Assembly (NCBI RefSeq): GCF_031456545.1 | Contig: NZ_JAVDUV010000001.1 | Coordinates: forward strand, 1,364,001-1,428,000 | Reading direction: 5' to 3' | DNA: 64,000 nucleotides | From: Agromyces sp. 3263 | GTDB lineage: Bacteria; Actinomycetota; Actinomycetes; Actinomycetales; Microbacteriaceae | Shown: in pieces, positions 26,402 through 36,035 of the stretch | Layout: every line of letters begins with the position of its first letter | How positions within the stretch are numbered: the stretch's first letter is position 1 | The notes under the pieces: generated by a model | Told to the model about the DNA's origin: nothing | Database searches by the model: none | Seen by the model: only the letters and a program-made list of their open reading frames with translations | Position numbers and translations under genes: made by a program

Positions 26402-29400
26402 CAGCGCACCGGCGCCCGGTAGTCGGCGATGCGCACGGCGCGCCACGGGCCGATGGGGTTGCCGCTCCAACGACTGCCGACCGGCACCTCCTCGCCGCGC
26501 ATCACGAGCGAGGCGGGGCCGACGGTCGCATGGGCGCCGATGCGCGCCGCGGGCAGGATGACGCTGTGGGGCCCGAGCGTGGCGCCCGGCTCGATCGTGA
26601 CCCGGTCCATGCTCATGATTCGATCATGGAACAGGTGCGTCTGCACCACGCAGCCGCGGTTCACCGTGGACCCGTCGCCCAGCGTCACCAGGTCGGCCTC
26701 GGGCAGCCAGTAGCTGTCGCACCACACGCCACGGCCGATGCGAGCGCCGAGCGTGCGCAACCAGGCGGCGAGCGCCGGGGTGCCGGCCGCGGCGCGGGCG
26801 AACCACGGCGCCGCCACCATCTCGACGAACGTGTCCGACACCTCGGTGCGCCACACGAAGCTCGACCAGAGCGGATGCTCCCCCGGTCGGATGCGCCCCA
26901 CGAACACCCACTTCGCGACGGTCGACACGAGCGCGGCCACGCCGCCGGCCACGAGCATGACGACTCCGCTGAGGAGCAGCGCCGCGAACGCGCCCCACGC
27001 CAGGGTGAGCAGGCCGAGGGTGAAGAGCACGCCGAGCCCGATCGCGCAGGTGACGAACACCGGGATGATGCGGCAGAGCTCCCAGAGCGCACGGGCCACG
27101 CGCAGGCGCCGTGGCGGCCGGTAGGTGCGGCTCTCATCGCCCTCGAGCGCCGCGCGCCGCAGTCGCACGGGGGGCGAGCCGAGCCACGACGTGCCGGCCT
27201 TCGACTTGGCCGGGGCGACCGACAGCACGGCGACGAGCGCGTCCTTGGCGATCCGGTGGCCCGCGGAGGCGATGCCCGAGTTGCCGAGGAACGCGCGCTT
27301 GCCGATGCGGGCGCGCTCGAGGCGCATCCACCCCCGCTGCAGCTCGTAGGAGGCGACCATCGTGTCGTCGGCGAGGAAGGCGTGGTCGTCGATGGTCGTC
27401 ATCGACGGGATGAGCAGCACCGTCGACGCCTCGACGCCGCGACCCACCTGGGCGCCGAGCATGCGCAGCCACACCGGCGTGAAGAGGCTCGAGTACAGCG
27501 GGAAGAGGATCGTGCGCGAGGCGTCCATCAGGCGCTCGGTCGTCCACGCCTGCCATCCCACCCGGCTTCGCACCGGATGCCTCCCCTCATGCAGCCCGAT
27601 CGCGAGCAGCCGCACCGAGACGACCACCAGTCCGGCGAACACCACCCCCGCGACGAGCGTCGCCGGCACGAGCCAGGCGAGCGCCCGGAGGGCCGCCTCG
27701 GCGAGCGTGGACGAGCCCGCGATGCCCAGGGCGATGAGGGCGCCGCCCGTCGCGAACGCCGCGATCGGCAGGAGGGCCAGGAAGAGCGAGGAGAGGCCGT
27801 AGGCGAGGAGCCACCGCCGCGGCCTCGGCGGGACGTCGCTCGTCAGCTCGGCGGGTCCGATCCGCTCGGCCGGCGAACCCGCCCAGCGCTGACCCGCCGG
27901 CACGCGACCGAACACGGCGGACCCCGGCGCGATCTCGGCGCCCCGGCCGATGCGGGCGCCGGGCAGCAGCGTGCTCCGCGCGCCGACCGTCGATCCGGCG
28001 CCGATCCGCATGCGACCGATGCGCACGACGTCGCCGTCGATCCAGGTGCCGGCGAGGTCCACCTCCGGCTCCACGGCCGCACCGTCGCCGATGGTGAGCA
28101 TGCCCGTGACCGGCGGCAGGGTGTGCAGGTCGACGTCCTGCCCGATGCGGGCGCCGAGCGCCCGCGCGTAGTTGGTCACCCAGGGCGCGCCCGAGAGCCC
28201 GACGGCGTCGACCTGGTGGGCGATCTGGTCGGCGAGCCACATGCGCAGGTGCACGGAGCCGCCTCGAGGGTAGTCGCCGGGCTCGAGGCCGGCGAGCAGG
28301 AGCCGGGCGCAGGCCACGGCGATGCCCATGCGCCCGAACGGCGTGGCGAAGATCGCCAGGCCGAGGAGCAGGAGCCACAGCGGCACGGTCGGCAACGCGC
28401 CGAAGTCGGGGCTGATCGCGTCGAGGATCGCCGTCGCCGTGAGGAGGTAGAGCAACCAGCGCGCGCCGCTCAGGATGAACAGCGGCGCGCCCACGAGGGT
28501 CTGCAGCCACTGCGTTCCGCGCGGCGTCGGCACCGGCTGGCGGAACGACCTGGCGCCGGGATCGCCGTCGGGAGCGCGCGCGTCGACCTCGTCGGCCATC
28601 GCACCGAGCCTCGGATGGTCGTAGATGTCGGCCACGGTGAAGTCGGGGTCGCGCGTGCGGATCCGGCTGACGAGCTGCGCCGCCGCGAGCGACCCGCCGC
28701 CGAGGTCGAAGAAGCTCGCTCCGGCGTCGGAGACGGGCACGCCCAGCACCGCCTGCCACTGCTCGGCGAGCCAGGCGGCGGATGCCTCGAGCCCGGCGGC
28801 ATCCGGCTCGACCCCGGGGAGCGGCCACGGCAGTGCGGCGCGGTCGACCTTGCCCGACGTGCGCGTCGGGAGGTCGTCGACGACGGCGAGGAGCGGGACG
28901 AGGGCGGCCGGCAGCTCCGCGGTGAGTCGAGCCCTTGCCGCTGCGGCGTCGAACCCGTCCGTCACGGCGAGGTAGCCGACGAGCACCTGGTTGCCCGCTT
29001 CGGTGCGGCGCACCGCCGCCGCGGCGCCCGAGACGCCGGGCAGGGCCTGCAGCGCCGACTCGATCTCGCCGAGCTCGATGCGACGGCCCCCGACCTTGAC
29101 CTGGTCGTCGGCGCGCCCCTGGAACAGCAGGCCGTCGGCGTCGAACGTCACGAGGTCGCCCGACCGGTACGCCCGGTCCCAGCCCAGTGTCGGCATGGCG
29201 GAGTACTTGGCGGCGTCCTTCTCCGGGTCGAGGTAGCGCGCCAGCCCGACCCCGCCGATGATGAGCTCGCCGACCTCGCCGTCGCCGACGGGCCGCCCCT
29301 GGGCGTCCACCACGGCGAGCGCCCACCCGTCGAGCGGCAGGCCGATCCGCACCGGCCCGATCCCATCGAGGAGCGCGGCGCACGCGACCACGGTCGCCTC

Positions 29401-30378
29401 GGTGGGGCCGTACGTGTTCCACACCTCCCGATCGGGCGAGACGAGCCGTGCGGCGAGCTCGGGCGGCACCGCCTCGCCGCCGAAGATCAGCAGGCGGACG
29501 TTCTCGATCGCCTCGGCGGGCCACAGCGCGGCCAGCGTTGGCACGGTCGAGACGACCGTGATGCCGTGGGCGACCATCCACGGGCCGAGGTCCATGCCGC
29601 TGCGCACGAGGCTGCGTGGCGCCGGCACGAGGCAGGCCCCGTGGCGCCAGGCCAGCCACATCTCCTCGCACGAGGCGTCGAACGCGACCGACAGGCCGGC
29701 GAGCACGCGATCGCCCGGTCCGATCGGGGCGGGCTGCAGGAACAGCCGGGCCTCGGCATCGACGAATGCCGCCGCGGAACGGTGCGTCACCGCAACGCCC
29801 TTCGGCGTCCCCGTCGACCCCGAGGTGAAGATGATCCACGCGTCATCGTCGAGCTCGGGCGGCGACGCGATCGGCATCGCGTGCGTGCTGGGGTGCGGCG
29901 GCGCGCCGTCGAAGAGGGCCGGCGGTGCGGCATCCGGTGCAGCCGTCGCGTCGCCCGCCTCACTCGACGCGCCCGGTGCCCCCGGTGCGCGGGCGAGCAC
30001 GCCGCCGCGCGTGATCACGCCCCGCACGCCGGCCTCGCCGAACACGAGCTGCGCGCGCTCGTCGGGATCGTCGGCGTCGACCGGGACGTACGCCGCACCC
30101 GCCGCCATCACCCCCAGGATCGCGATGTAGAGCTCGCGCGACCCCGACGGCATCCGGATGCCGATCCGGTCCCCGCGGCGGATGCCCGCAGCGTGGAGCC
30201 GCGCCGCCGTGCGCACCACGCGCGCCATGAGCTCCCGGTAGCTGAGGGCTCCGTCCGCGTCCTCGAGCGCCGAGGCGTCGGGGTGGTTATGGGTCGTCTC
30301 ACGCAGCACGTCGATCAGCGTTCGCGCCGGGGGCGCGAAGCTCGAGCGGTCGAGGACCCCAGCGGCGTCAGCGGTCAC
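26401..30378 (-). CDS. Pls/PosA-family non-ribosomal peptide synthetase (poly-amino-acid synthetase-like)
   Basis: 1325 aa from GTG 30378, which has AGGAGG just upstream. Adenylation domain about 20-515 with [25 protein letters not shown] and [12 protein letters not shown]. Carrier domain with [12 protein letters not shown], phosphopantetheine Ser 563. Then three helix pairs (about 626-692, 853-925, 1096-1163) and three soluble modules rich in hexapeptide repeats. Streptomyces epsilon-poly-lysine synthetase (Pls, about 1319 aa) has the same layout. The pocket Asp is 234 (FDASCEEMW), with Glu at the next pocket position, which fits a basic amino acid. There is no thioesterase. The product could be poly-lysine, poly-ornithine, poly-diaminobutyrate or an isopeptide; the substrate is not proven. 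Confidence 0.92.
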   Translation of the reverse strand: MTADAAGVLDRSSFAPPARTLIDVLRETTHNHPDASALEDADGALSYRELMARVVRTAARLHAAGIRRGDRIGIRMPSGSRELYIAILGVMAAGAAYVPVDADDPDERAQLVFGEAGVRGVITRGGVLARAPGAPGASSEAGDATAAPDAAPPALFDGAPPHPSTHAMPIASPPELDDDAWIIFTSGSTGTPKGVAVTHRSAAAFVDAEARLFLQPAPIGPGDRVLAGLSVAFDASCEEMWLAWRHGACLVPAPRSLVRSGMDLGPWMVAHGITVVSTVPTLAALWPAEAIENVRLLIFGGEAVPPELAARLVSPDREVWNTYGPTEATVVACAALLDGIGPVRIGLPLDGWALAVVDAQGRPVGDGEVGELIIGGVGLARYLDPEKDAAKYSAMPTLGWDRAYRSGDLVTFDADGLLFQGRADDQVKVGGRRIELGEIESALQALPGVSGAAAAVRRTEAGNQVLVGYLAVTDGFDAAAARARLTAELPAALVPLLAVVDDLPTRTSGKVDRAALPWPLPGVEPDAAGLEASAAWLAEQWQAVLGVPVSDAGASFFDLGGGSLAAAQLVSRIRTRDPDFTVADIYDHPRLGAMADEVDARAPDGDPGARSFRQPVPTPRGTQWLQTLVGAPLFILSGARWLLYLLTATAILDAISPDFGALPTVPLWLLLLGLAIFATPFGRMGIAVACARLLLAGLEPGDYPRGGSVHLRMWLADQIAHQVDAVGLSGAPWVTNYARALGARIGQDVDLHTLPPVTGMLTIGDGAAVEPEVDLAGTWIDGDVVRIGRMRIGAGSTVGARSTLLPGARIGRGAEIAPGSAVFGRVPAGQRWAGSPAERIGPAELTSDVPPRPRRWLLAYGLSSLFLALLPIAAFATGGALIALGIAGSSTLAEAALRALAWLVPATLVAGVVFAGLVVVSVRLLAIGLHEGRHPVRSRVGWQAWTTERLMDASRTILFPLYSSLFTPVWLRMLGAQVGRGVEASTVLLIPSMTTIDDHAFLADDTMVASYELQRGWMRLERARIGKRAFLGNSGIASAGHRIAKDALVAVLSVAPAKSKAGTSWLGSPPVRLRRAALEGDESRTYRPPRRLRVARALWELCRIIPVFVTCAIGLGVLFTLGLLTLAWGAFAALLLSGVVMLVAGGVAALVSTVAKWVFVGRIRPGEHPLWSSFVWRTEVSDTFVEMVAAPWFARAAAGTPALAAWLRTLGARIGRGVWCDSYWLPEADLVTLGDGSTVNRGCVVQTHLFHDRIMSMDRVTIEPGATLGPHSVILPAARIGAHATVGPASLVMRGEEVPVGSRWSGNPIGPWRAVRIADYRAPVR

Positions 30379-30444
30379 GTGGCCTCCTGCTCGAACGGAT
30401 GCCGGGCGGGTCACGATCTCGGGTCGCGCCCGGCATCCCAAGCC

Positions 30445-31116
30445 TCAGCCGCCGAGGGAAACGACCAGTTGCGCCTTCGTGAACCGGGAGTAGCCGGTCA
30501 CGCCGCGCTCGCGCGCGAGCCGTCGCAGCTCGACGATGTTCTTCGCAGCGAGGTCGGACGGGGCGGCCGGCGCCGCAGGAGCCGACTTCGCGGCCGGCGC
30601 CGCAGGAGCCGACTTCGCGGCCGGCGCCGTCTTCGCGGCCGAGGACTTCGCCGCTGGTGCGGCCTTCGCCGCCGCGCGCTTCGCCGGAGTCGTCTTCGCC
30701 TGAGTCGTCTTCACCGCCGCTGCGGCCTTCACGGGCTTCGGCGCAGCGGCGACCTTCGAGGCAGCGGCGACCTGCGCTGGCTTCGGCGCGGCGGCGACCT
30801 TCGGCGCAGCCGCCGGCGCGGCGGCGGACGGGCTCGCCGGCGTGCCGACGCGCGGAGCGACCGGGGTGGGCGCCGGCGCGCCCGAATCCTTCGACTCCAT
30901 GGCGGTGGCGGCGCGCTCGGCGGCTTCGGTCGCCTCGCGCCGGAGCTTCGTCGCCCGCGTCTGCTCCACGACCGCCGCCAGCTTCTTCTCGACCTTCGCC
31001 GCCTTCTTCCGGGCGGCCTTGCCGGCCTTCGCGGCGCGGCGCTTCGCCGTGGCGACCGCGTCCTTCGCCGCATCGAGCGCCTTCGCGGCCGCCTTCTCCT
31101 TCTTGCTCTTCGCCAT
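30445..31116 (-). CDS. Histone H1-like Lys/Ala-rich protein with C-terminal SAP/Rho-N-like motif
   Basis: 223 aa from ATG 31116 (MAKSKKEKAA). A basic N-terminal helix of about 75 residues, a long Ala/Pro/Lys linker made of short repeats (AAPKP, AAPAAKSAP), and a final 35-residue motif (DLAAKNIVELRRLARERGV) resembling the Rho N-terminal/SAP-like helix-extended-loop-helix. Such proteins bind DNA or RNA and compact the nucleoid. Just upstream of the synthetase gene on the same strand, but probably independent. Confidence 0.75.
   Translation of the reverse strand: MAKSKKEKAAAKALDAAKDAVATAKRRAAKAGKAARKKAAKVEKKLAAVVEQTRATKLRREATEAAERAATAMESKDSGAPAPTPVAPRVGTPASPSAAAPAAAPKVAAAPKPAQVAAASKVAAAPKPVKAAAAVKTTQAKTTPAKRAAAKAAPAAKSSAAKTAPAAKSAPAAPAAKSAPAAPAAPSDLAAKNIVELRRLARERGVTGYSRFTKAQLVVSLGG
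30564..30617 (-). repeat. Tandem 27-bp coding repeat in the histone-like gene
   Basis: Two exact 27-bp copies (30564-30590 and 30591-30617) and a partial third encode the repeated AAPAAKSAP. This is a slippage-prone stretch likely to vary between strains. Confidence 0.75.
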
Positions 31117-31303
31117 CCTGCACCCCAGACCGAGCATCCCCGTCGCGTGTTCGACGGTTCGGCGTCATCGTACCGCGGGTGTCCCCGTGCGCCCCGGGTG
31201 GGCGACGCGCGCCGCTGGCGGCGTCGACGTGGCGGCGGTATGGTCGGCGCGAGACGAGCGGATGCCGCGATGGCGTCGAGGCCCCCACGTCGGGAGGAAC
31301 ACC

Positions 31304-32044
31304 ATGAGCAGGTTCGCGCGGGCGGCGTTGGTCCTCGCGACGACCGCGACGGTCGTGGTCGCCCTCGGCGGGTGCGCGCTGCTCGCGCCACCGCATCGCG
31401 TCAGCGACGAGACCACGGTGACGGGTGACATCCGCACCATCGAGCTCGTCGACTCGTCGGGATCGGTGGAGGTGCGCGGCGACGCAGACGCGACGGAGAC
31501 GGTGGTCCACCGCACGGTGTCGTACCGCGGCGCCGAGCGCACGATCGACGAGACGCACGAGGTGTCGGGCGACACCCTCGAGCTGCGCGGCTGCGGTCGG
31601 AACTGCAGCGTGGCCTACGAGATCGACGTGGCGGCGGGCGTCGACGTCGAGGGTTCGACCTCCAACGGCGCGATCACGCTCGAGCACGTGGGCGAGGTCG
31701 ACGTGCAGACGAGCAACGGCCGCATCGAGCTCGACGACGTCTCAGGCGACGTGGTCGCCGAGACGTCGAACGGCCGTATCGAGGGCAGCGACCTGCAGGG
31801 GTCGGACGTGCGTGCGACCACGTCGAACGGCGCGATCGACCTGGAGCTCGGCGTCGCGCAGGACGTCGAGGCGCGCACGTCGAACGGCGCCATCGACGTC
31901 GAGGTGCCCACCGGCGGCTCCTACCGCGTCGGGTCCGAGACGTCGAACGGCCGGGAGCGCATCGGGATCGCGAACGACCCCGACGGTGAGCACACCCTCG
32001 ACCTGCGCACCTCCAACGGCGCGATCACGGTCAGCGAGGACTGA
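31304..32044 (+). CDS. DUF4097-type lipoprotein (beta-helix, adhesin-like)
   Basis: 246 aa from ATG 31304 with GGGAGGA upstream. Lipoprotein signal with lipobox ALGGC at about residue 24. The mature part is a right-handed parallel beta-helix of the DUF4097 family: seven TSNG turns (TSNGAI, TSNGRI) about 20-25 residues apart. Two Cys (GCGRNC) precede the repeats. Attached to the outer face of the membrane. The role of the family is unknown. Its 3' end overlaps convergent rocD by 14 bp. Confidence 0.85.
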   Translation: MSRFARAALVLATTATVVVALGGCALLAPPHRVSDETTVTGDIRTIELVDSSGSVEVRGDADATETVVHRTVSYRGAERTIDETHEVSGDTLELRGCGRNCSVAYEIDVAAGVDVEGSTSNGAITLEHVGEVDVQTSNGRIELDDVSGDVVAETSNGRIEGSDLQGSDVRATTSNGAIDLELGVAQDVEARTSNGAIDVEVPTGGSYRVGSETSNGRERIGIANDPDGEHTLDLRTSNGAITVSED

Positions 32045-33260
32045 GGTCCTCGGCGAGCACCGCCTCGAGCTGGTCGACCGCCCAGTCGAGATCGGACGAC
32101 TCCACGACGATGGGCGGCGCGAGCCGGATCGTCGAGCCGTGCGTGTCCTTCGCGAGCACGCCCCGGCGCATGAGCGCCTCGCACACCGCGCGGCCGGTGC
32201 CGATGCGGGGATCGATGTCGATGCCGGCCCACAGCCCGGCCCCACGCACGGCCACGACCCCGTGGCCCACGAGCCGGGCCAGCCGGTCGTGCAGGTGCGC
32301 GCCCAGCACGCGAGCGCGCTCCTGCGGCTCGCCCGACGCGAGCATGCGCACGACCTCGGTGCCCACGGCAGCGGCCAGCGGGTTGCCGCCGAACGTCGAG
32401 CCGTGCTGGCCGGGCTGGAGCACCCCGAGCACGTCGCGATCGCCGACCACCGCGGAGACGGGCACGATGCCGCCGCCGAGCGCCTTGCCCAGCAGGTAGA
32501 GGTCGGGCACCACGCCGACGAGGTCGCACGCGAACGTGGCGCCGACCCGGCCGAGCCCCGACTGGATCTCGTCGGCGATGAGCAGGACGTTCCGCTCGCG
32601 CGTCAGTGTGCGCAGCGCGGGCAGGAATCCGGCGGGCGGCACGACGACGCCGGCCTCGCCCTGGATCGGCTCGACCAGCACCGCGACGGTGTTCTCGTCC
32701 ATCGCCGCCTCGACGGCCCCGGCGTCGCCGTAGGGCACCATGCGGAAGCCGGGCGTGTAGGGCCCGAAGTCGTCGCGCGCATCGGGGTCGTCGCTGAATG
32801 ACACGATCGTCGTGGTGCGCCCATGGAAGTTCCCGGCCATGACGACGATGTTCGCGGCATCCGGCGCCACGCCCTTCACCCGGTAGCCCCAGGCGCGCGC
32901 CACCTTGATGCCCGACTCGACGGCCTCGGCGCCGGTGTTCATCGGCAGCACCAGGTCCTTGCCGCAGAGCGCGGCGAGCTCGGTCACGAAGGTTCCGAGC
33001 CGGTCGTTGTGGAACGCCCGGCTCGTGAGCGTGATGCGGTCGAGCTGCTCGCGCGCCGCGGCGACGAGCACGGGGTGGCCGTGACCGAAGTTCACGGCCG
33101 AGTAGGCGGCGAGGCAGTCGAGGTAGCGCCTCCCCTCGACATCCGTCACCCACGCCCCGTCACCGGACGCCACGACCACCGGCAGCGGGTGGTAGTTGTG
33201 GGCCGCGTGCAGCTCCTCGTCGTGGATGGCCGCAGCGGTGCGGTCGGTCGTCGTGGTCAT
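32031..33260 (-). CDS. rocD: Ornithine aminotransferase
   Basis: 409 aa from ATG 33260. Fold type I class III aminotransferase with AYSAVNFGHGHP, NTGAEAVE, VEPIQGEAGV, the ADEIQ motif and the PLP lysine in LLGKALGGG (Lys about 259). It converts ornithine and 2-oxoglutarate to glutamate-semialdehyde/P5C and glutamate. The start overlaps the stop of ddaH by four bases (ATGA), so the two are coupled. PutA, encoded 8 kb away, can oxidise the P5C product. Confidence 0.93.
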   Translation of the reverse strand: MTTTTDRTAAAIHDEELHAAHNYHPLPVVVASGDGAWVTDVEGRRYLDCLAAYSAVNFGHGHPVLVAAAREQLDRITLTSRAFHNDRLGTFVTELAALCGKDLVLPMNTGAEAVESGIKVARAWGYRVKGVAPDAANIVVMAGNFHGRTTTIVSFSDDPDARDDFGPYTPGFRMVPYGDAGAVEAAMDENTVAVLVEPIQGEAGVVVPPAGFLPALRTLTRERNVLLIADEIQSGLGRVGATFACDLVGVVPDLYLLGKALGGGIVPVSAVVGDRDVLGVLQPGQHGSTFGGNPLAAAVGTEVVRMLASGEPQERARVLGAHLHDRLARLVGHGVVAVRGAGLWAGIDIDPRIGTGRAVCEALMRRGVLAKDTHGSTIRLAPPIVVESSDLDWAVDQLEAVLAEDLSPR

Positions 33261-34117
33261 CGGCGCAGCTCCAGGGTGCAGCACTTCACGCCGCCACCGC
33301 CGAGCAGCAGCTCCGAGAGGTCGACGCCGATCGGGTCGTAGCCGTGCTCGCGCAGCTGCCGCTCGAAGTCCGTCGCGCGCGACGCGATCACCACGTGGTA
33401 GCCGTCGCTGAACGAATTGAGGCCCAGCACCGCGGCATCCGTCTCGTTCACGATGATCGCGTCGGGGTAGCGCGCCCGCAGCAGCGCCAGCGAGTCCGCG
33501 TCGAACGCGGTCGGCAGGTAGGCGATGTGCTCCTGCCCGGGGGTCGGGTCGAGCACGGCGATCGCGGTGTCGAGGTGGTAGAAGCTCGGGTCGACGAGCC
33601 GAAGCGTCACGACCTCGCGGCCGTAGATGCGCTCGAGCTCCTGGTGCGAGAGGGAGTCGCTGCGGAACCCCGTGCCGGCCAGGATGGTCTCGCCGACGAG
33701 CAGGAAGTCGCCTTCACCCTCGTTGACCTCCTCGGGCACGCGCACGTCGAACCCGGCACCGCGGAACCACTCCATGTACGCCGGCCCCTCGGGCTGGCGC
33801 TCGGGGTGCGTGAACTTCGCGCCGTAGGCGACGTTGTCGATGACGAATCCGCCGTTCGCGGCGTAGACCATGTCGGGAAGCCCGGCGATCGGGTCGATGA
33901 GCTGCACGTCGTACCCGAGCTGCACGTAGGTGTCGTACAGCGCCTGCCACTGCTGCACCGCGAGGCTCGTGTCGGTGGGCTGGGCCGGGTTCATCCACGG
34001 GTTGATCCGGTACACGACGGTGAAGTGCTCGGGGCGGCACATGAGCACGCTGCGTCCGGTGGGGCGGCGCTCGGGCCGGATGCCCGGCTGCTCGTCGGTC
34101 ATGGTCATGGTCGACAT
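33257..34117 (-). CDS. ddaH: Dimethylargininase/arginine deiminase-like hydrolase
   Basis: 286 aa from ATG 34117, ribosome site GGAG. Guanidine-modifying fold: MCRPEHF, NGGFV, the EGEGDFLL acidic motif, catalytic His in FYHLDTAI and the C-terminal nucleophile in GGGVKCCTLEL. DDAH and its relatives release citrulline from methylated arginines or arginine. First gene of an operon with rocD. In M. tuberculosis a similar protein (Rv2323c) neighbours rocD genes and an AsnC regulator, as I recall. The substrate might be arginine (to ornithine or citrulline) rather than dimethylarginine. Confidence 0.85.
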   Translation of the reverse strand: MSTMTMTDEQPGIRPERRPTGRSVLMCRPEHFTVVYRINPWMNPAQPTDTSLAVQQWQALYDTYVQLGYDVQLIDPIAGLPDMVYAANGGFVIDNVAYGAKFTHPERQPEGPAYMEWFRGAGFDVRVPEEVNEGEGDFLLVGETILAGTGFRSDSLSHQELERIYGREVVTLRLVDPSFYHLDTAIAVLDPTPGQEHIAYLPTAFDADSLALLRARYPDAIIVNETDAAVLGLNSFSDGYHVVIASRATDFERQLREHGYDPIGVDLSELLLGGGGVKCCTLELRR

Positions 34118-34461
34118 CTCACTCCTCGATGGGTCAGCGGATGCCACGGCGCTCCGCGCCCCGCGACATCCACGTGCTGGCAATGCCGGCGGACCAGGTC
34201 GCTCTTTCGAACCCTGATGGCGGCGCTTCGGGTGGCGCCGCCATCAGGACGCCACTCCCAGTGTGCGGCTCGGAGCGCTCGCACTTCGCGGCGTCGTGCG
34301 CAATCTTCGTGCTCGTTCGCACCGCTTCCGACAGTTTCGTGCGCGGATGCCGCGGCGGAGCCGCGACCGTGCGCGTGGAACCCCTTGCCGACGCCACCAC
34401 CGGTGGTCCATCCTGTTGCAGGGCCTGATTCCCGGCGGGCCCTGACCGACGGAGGCCGCTC
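34118..34461. other. 344-bp divergent intergenic region
   Basis: Separates ddaH (minus) and the first tandem membrane protein gene (plus). It holds two GGATGCC words, a perfect 13-bp hairpin at 34213-34248 and GGAGG before a TTG start. I see no credible gene; short open frames here have no ribosome site. Confidence 0.7.
34213..34248. promoter_or_regulatory. Perfect 13-bp hairpin in the ddaH-rocD leader
   Basis: CCTGATGGCGGCG (34213-34225) pairs with CGCCGCCATCAGG (34236-34248), 10-nt loop. It lies 96 bp upstream of the ddaH start. It could be an attenuator or an operator; no T-run follows on either strand. Confidence 0.6.
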
Positions 34462-35229
34462 TTGGACGATCCCGACCACGACGAGCGGATGCGCCGACTG
34501 CAGCGCACGGCCTACGGCGCCGTTGCGAGCGAAGCCGAGCGCACGGCGGCGCTGGCGGAGCTCGACGCGGTGCGGCGCGAGCTGGCGCGAGCCGCTGACG
34601 AGGTCGAGCGAGCGGATGCCGCGGGCCCCGCCTCGACGCGCCCCGTCGCGGTGCCTCCGGTGACCACGGGTGCCGTCGCGGTGCCCCGGGCGGCGTCGGT
34701 CACTTCGGCGGCGAGGTCGCTGAAGTGGGCTATCGCGGTCGGGGCCGCCACACTCGTCGTGGGCGTCGCGGTGGGGTGGCAGGCGGGTGCACGCACGACC
34801 GTCTCGGAGCCCTCGGCCGCCGACGTCGCCCTCGGCGGTGCCGCCTCGATCACGCTGGGAATGGGCGAGGTCACCTCCGTCCCGGTCATCGCCTCGACGG
34901 CCTACGAGGTGTTCGACCGACCGGCCGCTGTCACCGACGTGCCGGCCGTCGCGCTTCCGCCGCACCGGTACGACCCCGCGACGCTTCGACTGCTCACCTC
35001 GACGCCCGACGGCGCCGCCGTCTACGGGGCGATGGCGTCGCCCGACGCCACGAAGGACGTCTGCGTGGTCATCACGCACCCCGTGGGCGCGAGCGGCGCG
35101 TCGTGCACGAACGGCGGCATGTTCGAGCACGGCCGCCTCGAGAGCTCGCTCTACGTCGAGGGCGTCGGGCTGCTCTCGTCGACCTGGCACGCCGACGGCA
35201 GCGTGCAGGTCACGGTTCCCAGGGGGTGA
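34462..35229 (+). CDS. Single-helix membrane protein, tandem paralogue 1
   Basis: 255 aa from TTG 34462, six bases after GGAGG. Cytoplasmic helical N-terminus (RMRRLQRTAYGAVA, LAELDAVRRELA), one membrane helix (AVGAATLVVGVAVGW at about 92-108) and an outer domain with VFDRPAA, DVCVVITHP and a second Cys in SCTNGG. The two Cys are probably disulfide-linked. Clearly related to the next gene. The layout resembles anti-sigma or sensor proteins but no such domain is recognised. Confidence 0.75.
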   Translation: MDDPDHDERMRRLQRTAYGAVASEAERTAALAELDAVRRELARAADEVERADAAGPASTRPVAVPPVTTGAVAVPRAASVTSAARSLKWAIAVGAATLVVGVAVGWQAGARTTVSEPSAADVALGGAASITLGMGEVTSVPVIASTAYEVFDRPAAVTDVPAVALPPHRYDPATLRLLTSTPDGAAVYGAMASPDATKDVCVVITHPVGASGASCTNGGMFEHGRLESSLYVEGVGLLSSTWHADGSVQVTVPRG

Positions 35230-35234
35230 GCCCG

Positions 35235-36026
35235 ATGCAGGTCGACGACATCGCGCGGCTGGAGCGCATCGCGTTCGGCGCCGGGTCGACCGAGGAGGAA
35301 CGCCGGCGCGCCGCCGTCGAACTGCGGTCGCTGCGCGAGGCCGAGTTCGGGATCACGAGTGCGGAGGCCCACGGAGCGGACACGGTTCCGCGGCCCGTCG
35401 AGAGCGTGGGCGTTGCGGCATCCGACGACGAACCGGCCGACGCCGCCGTGCCCAAGGGCGGCCGGCGCGTGGCCGTGCGCGTCGGCGTCGTCGTCGGCGC
35501 GGCTGCCCTGGCGCTCGGCGTGGTCGCCGGAACTCAGCTCGACCGGCTCGCGGGAAGCGCCGAGACGGGTGGCCCCGTCGCCGCACCGACGGTGAACCCC
35601 GAGCCGTTGCTGCAGGCCGACGTGCTCGCCGCGAAGCCGGTCGCGCTCGAGACGCCTGCCGCCACGGTGTTCGATCGCCCGGCGACACCCGAAGACCTCC
35701 CCCAGATGGCCGGCATGGGACGCATGCCGGTCTCCTTCGGGGGCGACCCGGTCGACACCCGCCTGCTCGCCACCCGGCCCGATGGCGTCGAGGTCTTCGC
35801 GGCACGGCACGGCGCCGACCTCTGCCTGCTCATCCCGACGAGCCCCGAGCCCGGGTACAGCGCCACCTGCACCGACGACGGCCGGTTCCCCACTGATGGC
35901 CTCCTGCTCAGCGACGGCGCGCGGGCCACCCCGGACGGCGGCACCACGGCGTCGATCGTCGCGCTCTGGTACCCCGACGGGTCACTCCACCTCGGGCTGC
36001 TCGGCTATATCGAACAGCCGCGGTAG
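35235..36026 (+). CDS. Single-helix membrane protein, tandem paralogue 2
   Basis: 263 aa from ATG 35235; a GTG at 35226 overlapping the previous stop (GTGA) is also possible. Same layout as the upstream gene: helical N-terminus (RLERIAFGAGSTEEERR), membrane helix (VVVGAAALALGVVAG), outer domain with TVFDRPATPEDLP, LCLLIPTSP and SATCTDDG. Shared Cys pair. Translational coupling of the two genes is likely. Function unknown. Confidence 0.75.
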   Translation: MQVDDIARLERIAFGAGSTEEERRRAAVELRSLREAEFGITSAEAHGADTVPRPVESVGVAASDDEPADAAVPKGGRRVAVRVGVVVGAAALALGVVAGTQLDRLAGSAETGGPVAAPTVNPEPLLQADVLAAKPVALETPAATVFDRPATPEDLPQMAGMGRMPVSFGGDPVDTRLLATRPDGVEVFAARHGADLCLLIPTSPEPGYSATCTDDGRFPTDGLLLSDGARATPDGGTTASIVALWYPDGSLHLGLLGYIEQPR

Positions 36027-36035
36027 CGGCATCCG

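Noticed and set aside
26359..31428. Very long open frame on the plus strand opposite the synthetase and histone-like genes
   Set aside because: It is Arg/Gly/His-rich without domains, has no ribosome site, and mirrors the third-position GC of the real gene. High-GC genomes make such antisense frames routinely.
34129..34428. 99-codon open frame in the ddaH divergent gap
   Set aside because: No ribosome site, odd composition and it covers the hairpin and promoter area.
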